A DNA stretch of 7,907 nucleotides from an uncultured Collinsella sp. (GTDB lineage Bacteria > Actinomycetota > Coriobacteriia > Coriobacteriales > Coriobacteriaceae), in contig CAKTWE010000075.1 in the NCBI GenBank assembly GCA_934630385.1, positions 1 to 7,907 on the forward strand, read 5' to 3'. Within the stretch, counting starts at the first letter, position 1, and the number at the start of each line of letters is the position of its first letter. The translations under genes and the position numbers were made by a program. A model generated the notes under the pieces. That model did not search any database and was not told the DNA's origin. It saw only the letters and a list, made by a program, of their open reading frames with translations. Shown in pieces: positions 5,792 to 7,907 of this stretch.

Positions 5792-6718
5792 CTAGTGCTC
5801 CTCGCCGGCGCGGGCTAGGTCGTAGGGTGTGGTCTGGTAGACGTAGTAGTTGAGCCAGTTGGTGTAGAACAGCTGAGCCTGGCTGCGCCAGACGTTACGC
5901 GGCTCGGCGGTGGGGTCGTCGTTCGGGAAGTAATGCGCCGGCACCTGAGGGTTGAGCCCGCGCTTCACGTCTCGCTCGTACTCCAGGCGCAACGTGTCGG
6001 TATCGTACTCCGGATGGCCAAAGACAAAGAAGCGGCGGCTGTCGGTCGACTTGACGATATACAGGCCCACCTCGTCGGACACGGCCACGACCTCAAGCTG
6101 CGGCTCGGCCTCCACGTCCTCGCGGCGCACATCGGTGTTGCGTGAATGCACGGCATAGAAACGGTCGTCAAAGCCGCGGACCAGCGGGCTTTGCGGCTTC
6201 ACCAGATAATGCTCAAACACGCCGCTCGCCTTTGCCGGCAGGTCGTGCTTCTGAATACCGTAGTGGTGGTACAGGCCGGCCTGCGCGCCCCAACAAATGT
6301 GCAGCGTAGAGTGCACGTGTGTGGTGGACCAATCCATGATCTGGCAGAGCTCGGGCCAGTAGTCGACCTCTTCGAACGGCATCTGCTCCACGGGCGCGCC
6401 CGTGATAATCAGGCCGTCGTAGTGGATGTCGCGGATGTCGTCGAACGTGCGGTAGAACGTCTCCAGGTGACCGGCGCTCACGTGCGTGGCCTCGTGCGTC
6501 TTGGTGCGCAGCAGGTCCACCTCCACCTGCAGCGGCGTGTTGGAGAGCTTGCGCATGATCTGCGTCTCGGTGGCGATTTTGGTGGGCATGAGGTTGAGGA
6601 TGAGCACGCGCAGCGGGCGGATGTCCTGGTGCAGCGCGCGGTACTCGGTCATGACAAAGATGTTCTCGCTCTCGAGCTGCGCGGCGGCAGGGAGGGCGTC
6701 GGGAATGCGAATGGGCAT
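5792..6718 (-). CDS. metA: Homoserine O-acyltransferase MetA, predicted acetyl-CoA type
   Basis: This 308-aa cytoplasmic enzyme acylates L-homoserine, the first committed step of methionine synthesis. The MetA family pattern is clear throughout: LILNLMPTK (residues 39-47), [19 protein letters not shown] (about 103-121), [15 protein letters not shown] (141-155) and FVFGHPEYD (231-239). Catalytic residues expected from the family are C142, H235 and E237, all present at those numbers. Residue 111 is Glu. In characterised MetA enzymes Glu111 goes with acetyl-CoA use and Gly111 with succinyl-CoA use, so acetyltransferase activity is predicted despite the common name homoserine succinyltransferase. 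AAGGAG (complement of 6724-6729) lies five bases upstream of the ATG. The gene diverges from the dehydrogenase gene and ends at the cassette 2 terminator. No other methionine gene is visible. Confidence 0.96.
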   Translation of the reverse strand: MPIRIPDALPAAAQLESENIFVMTEYRALHQDIRPLRVLILNLMPTKIATETQIMRKLSNTPLQVEVDLLRTKTHEATHVSAGHLETFYRTFDDIRDIHYDGLIITGAPVEQMPFEEVDYWPELCQIMDWSTTHVHSTLHICWGAQAGLYHHYGIQKHDLPAKASGVFEHYLVKPQSPLVRGFDDRFYAVHSRNTDVRREDVEAEPQLEVVAVSDEVGLYIVKSTDSRRFFVFGHPEYDTDTLRLEYERDVKRGLNPQVPAHYFPNDDPTAEPRNVWRSQAQLFYTNWLNYYVYQTTPYDLARAGEEH

Positions 6719-6746
6719 GGAAGCTCCTTACGAGTCAGTTGCAGCT

Positions 6747-6752
6747 ATGGTA
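6747..6752 (-). promoter_or_regulatory. metA: Candidate -10 box for metA
   Basis: TACCAT on the minus strand (complement of 6747-6752) has the TAnnnT form of an actinobacterial -10 box and would give a leader of only about 20 bases. No good -35 is seen at 16-18 bp upstream. A leader this short would leave no room for a SAM riboswitch. Confidence 0.3.
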
Positions 6753-6817
6753 CAACGACCGGCCCCATCCGCGCGAGCACATCGTCCAGCGATGCCGTCA
6801 GCGGCCCAAATCACTCC

Positions 6818-6850
6818 AAAAGTAGAGATTAAGGCATGTCCCAAAAATCT
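6818..6850 (-). repeat. Inverted copy of the word found in the peptidase terminator
   Basis: The minus strand carries AGATTTTTGGGACATGCCT (complement of 6832-6850), identical over 19 bases to 3129-3147 inside the terminator after the peptidase gene. Here the flanking stem is broken down to AGATT/AATCT (five pairs), so it is unlikely to terminate well. It sits between the divergent metA and dehydrogenase genes, just upstream of the dehydrogenase promoter. Confidence 0.6.
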
Positions 6851-6864
6851 GCGGCGCTTTAGCC

Positions 6865-6892
6865 TAGCAAAGTGGCGGCAGGACGCTACAAT
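6865..6892 (+). promoter_or_regulatory. Candidate promoter of the dehydrogenase gene
   Basis: TACAAT at 6887-6892 is a strong -10 match. The best -35 at 16 bp spacing is TAGCAA (6865-6870), only three of six to consensus. Transcription would start near 6899, giving a leader of about 30 bases that carries the AAAGGA ribosome binding site at 6917-6922. Confidence 0.5.
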
Positions 6893-6929
6893 GGTTCGAC
6901 GCGAAAAACTCGGCCGAAAGGATACTCAT

Positions 6930-7907
6930 ATGTACCAGACGCGTAAGATCGGTGTGGTCGGCCAGGGCCACGTAGGAGCACATGTCGCCAACAGCCTGCT
7001 CATGCAGGGCATTGCCGATGAGCTGTACCTGTGCGATATCAACGAGGCCAAGGTGACGTCCGAGGTCCAGGACCTGCGCGACTCCCTTTCGTTTGTCCCG
7101 TACAACACCAAGATCGTCAACTGCTACGATCACTACGAGGAGCTGGCCTGCTGCGACGTCATCGTCAACGCCGCCGGCAAGGTCGCGCTGGCCGCCGGCA
7201 ACCGCGACGGTGAGCTGTTCTTTACCACCGACGCCGCCCGCACCTTTGCCAAGCACATCGTCGACGCCGGCTTTGACGGCATCTTCGTAAGCATCTCCAA
7301 CCCCTGCGACGTCGTGTGCACCGAGTTGTGGCACCTGACCGGCTACGATCCCAAGAAGATCATCGGCTCGGGCTGCGGCCTGGATTCCGCCCGCCTGCGC
7401 ACCGAGATCTCCAAGAAGGTCGGCGTGAGCCCCAAGTCCATCGACGCCTACATGATCGGCGAGCACGGCTTTAGCCAGCTTGCCGCCTTTAAGGCCGCAA
7501 CCATCGCCGGCAAGAGTCTCACCGAGCTTCAGGCCGAGAACCCCGACAAGTACGCCTTTGACCATATGGAAGTCGAGGAGCTCGCACGCAAGGGCGGCTA
7601 CGTAACCTACCGGGGCAAACAGTGCACCGAGTACGCCGTCGCCAACTCCGCCGCACGCGTCTGCGCCGCCGTGCTGCACAACGAGCACGCCGTGCTTTCG
7701 GCATCTACGCTCATGACCGGCCAGTATGGCGAAGAGGGCATCTTTACCTCCCTGCCGTGCGTGATTGGTGCCGAGGGCGTCGAGGAGGTCTACACGCTGA
7801 ACCTGTCCGAATACGAGCTCGAGGGCTTCCACAAGAGCTGCCAGCACATCCGCGACAACATCGCCCAGCTCGACTGGTGGGACGCCGAGGCCTACGACGC
7901 CAAGTAG
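6930..7907 (+). CDS. L-lactate / L-2-hydroxyisocaproate dehydrogenase family protein
   Basis: This 325-aa NAD-dependent 2-hydroxyacid dehydrogenase interconverts a 2-oxoacid and an L-2-hydroxyacid, probably to reoxidise NADH during fermentation. Visible are the Rossmann glycine loop GQGHVG (residues 11-16), D36 at the end of the second strand for NAD preference, SISNP (N124), LDSARLR with D152 and substrate-binding R155, and GEHGFSQ with catalytic H179. The substrate-loop Gln of true lactate dehydrogenases (AG-x-x-QKPGETR) is absent; the loop reads AGKVALAAGNRDGEL. Together with EELARKGGYVTYRGK (about 216-230), this is closer to L-2-hydroxyisocaproate dehydrogenase of lactobacilli. The ATG at 6930 was chosen because AAAGGA at 6917-6922 lies seven bases upstream and the Rossmann fold starts at once; the upstream in-frame extension overlaps metA. 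The stop is the last codon of the window, so no terminator is visible. Exact substrate is uncertain. Confidence 0.93.
   Translation: MYQTRKIGVVGQGHVGAHVANSLLMQGIADELYLCDINEAKVTSEVQDLRDSLSFVPYNTKIVNCYDHYEELACCDVIVNAAGKVALAAGNRDGELFFTTDAARTFAKHIVDAGFDGIFVSISNPCDVVCTELWHLTGYDPKKIIGSGCGLDSARLRTEISKKVGVSPKSIDAYMIGEHGFSQLAAFKAATIAGKSLTELQAENPDKYAFDHMEVEELARKGGYVTYRGKQCTEYAVANSAARVCAAVLHNEHAVLSASTLMTGQYGEEGIFTSLPCVIGAEGVEEVYTLNLSEYELEGFHKSCQHIRDNIAQLDWWDAEAYDAK

Noticed and set aside
5507..5818. Plus-strand 103-codon frame across cassette 2
   Set aside because: It crosses the terminator hairpin and array and enters the metA 3' end antisense; composition is arginine and serine rich with no RBS.
6486..6929. 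N-terminal extension of the dehydrogenase
   Set aside because: It would overlap metA antisense. The ATG at 6930 has a good RBS and begins directly at the Rossmann fold.
6719..6929. SAM riboswitch or T-box ahead of metA
   Set aside because: No conserved kink-turn, multi-helix core or antiterminator pattern was seen, and the likely metA leader is very short.

Overview
The window reads like a chromosomal segment of a GC-rich Coriobacteriia actinobacterium, most likely Collinsella or a close relative. The basis is strongly GC-ending codon use in the housekeeping genes, the gene families present, and AT-richer intergenic spaces full of hairpin repeats. The species is inferred from general resemblance; no search was run.

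Layout, left to right: (1) 71-3115 (+), a 1014-aa presequence-protease-like M16C metallopeptidase ending at a perfect 12-bp-stem terminator. (2) 3116-3503, a 388-bp repeat-rich spacer with two tandem 57-bp inverted-repeat elements and a separate 13-bp hairpin next to the following ribosome binding site. (3) 3504-4100 (+), a 5-formyltetrahydrofolate cyclo-ligase family protein. (4) 4123-4346, a terminator hairpin reading on the minus strand plus a tandem array of its own arm sequence. (5) 4373-5335 (-), an orphan AbiEi-like winged-helix / PD-(D/E)XK-like protein. (6) 5336-5625, an AT-richer non-coding stretch. (7) 5626-5748, a second copy of the terminator-plus-array cassette. (8) 5792-6718 (-), homoserine O-acyltransferase MetA, predicted to use acetyl-CoA. 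(9) a 211-bp divergent promoter region, then 6930-7907 (+), an L-2-hydroxyacid dehydrogenase of the LDH/HicDH family that ends exactly at the window edge.

The genes do not form one operon or pathway. Folate one-carbon salvage (cyclo-ligase) and methionine synthesis (MetA) are loosely linked metabolically, but they are convergent and separated by the AbiEi-like gene. That gene is the least GC-rich in codon use and is bracketed by the two terminator cassettes in direct orientation, so it may be an insertion.

The most unusual content is intergenic. Both terminator cassettes carry copies of the stem-arm sequence TCCACGCTCR at strictly alternating 29- and 22-bp steps: 29-22-29-22-29-22 at the first locus and 29-22 at the second, so each grows in 51-bp units from the hairpin arm. 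The two tandem dyads at 3209-3346 have near-identical arms in the same orientation but a 12-bp core that matches only when one copy is inverted, at exactly the position an inversion would give. No CRISPR array, rRNA, tRNA or transposase gene was seen.
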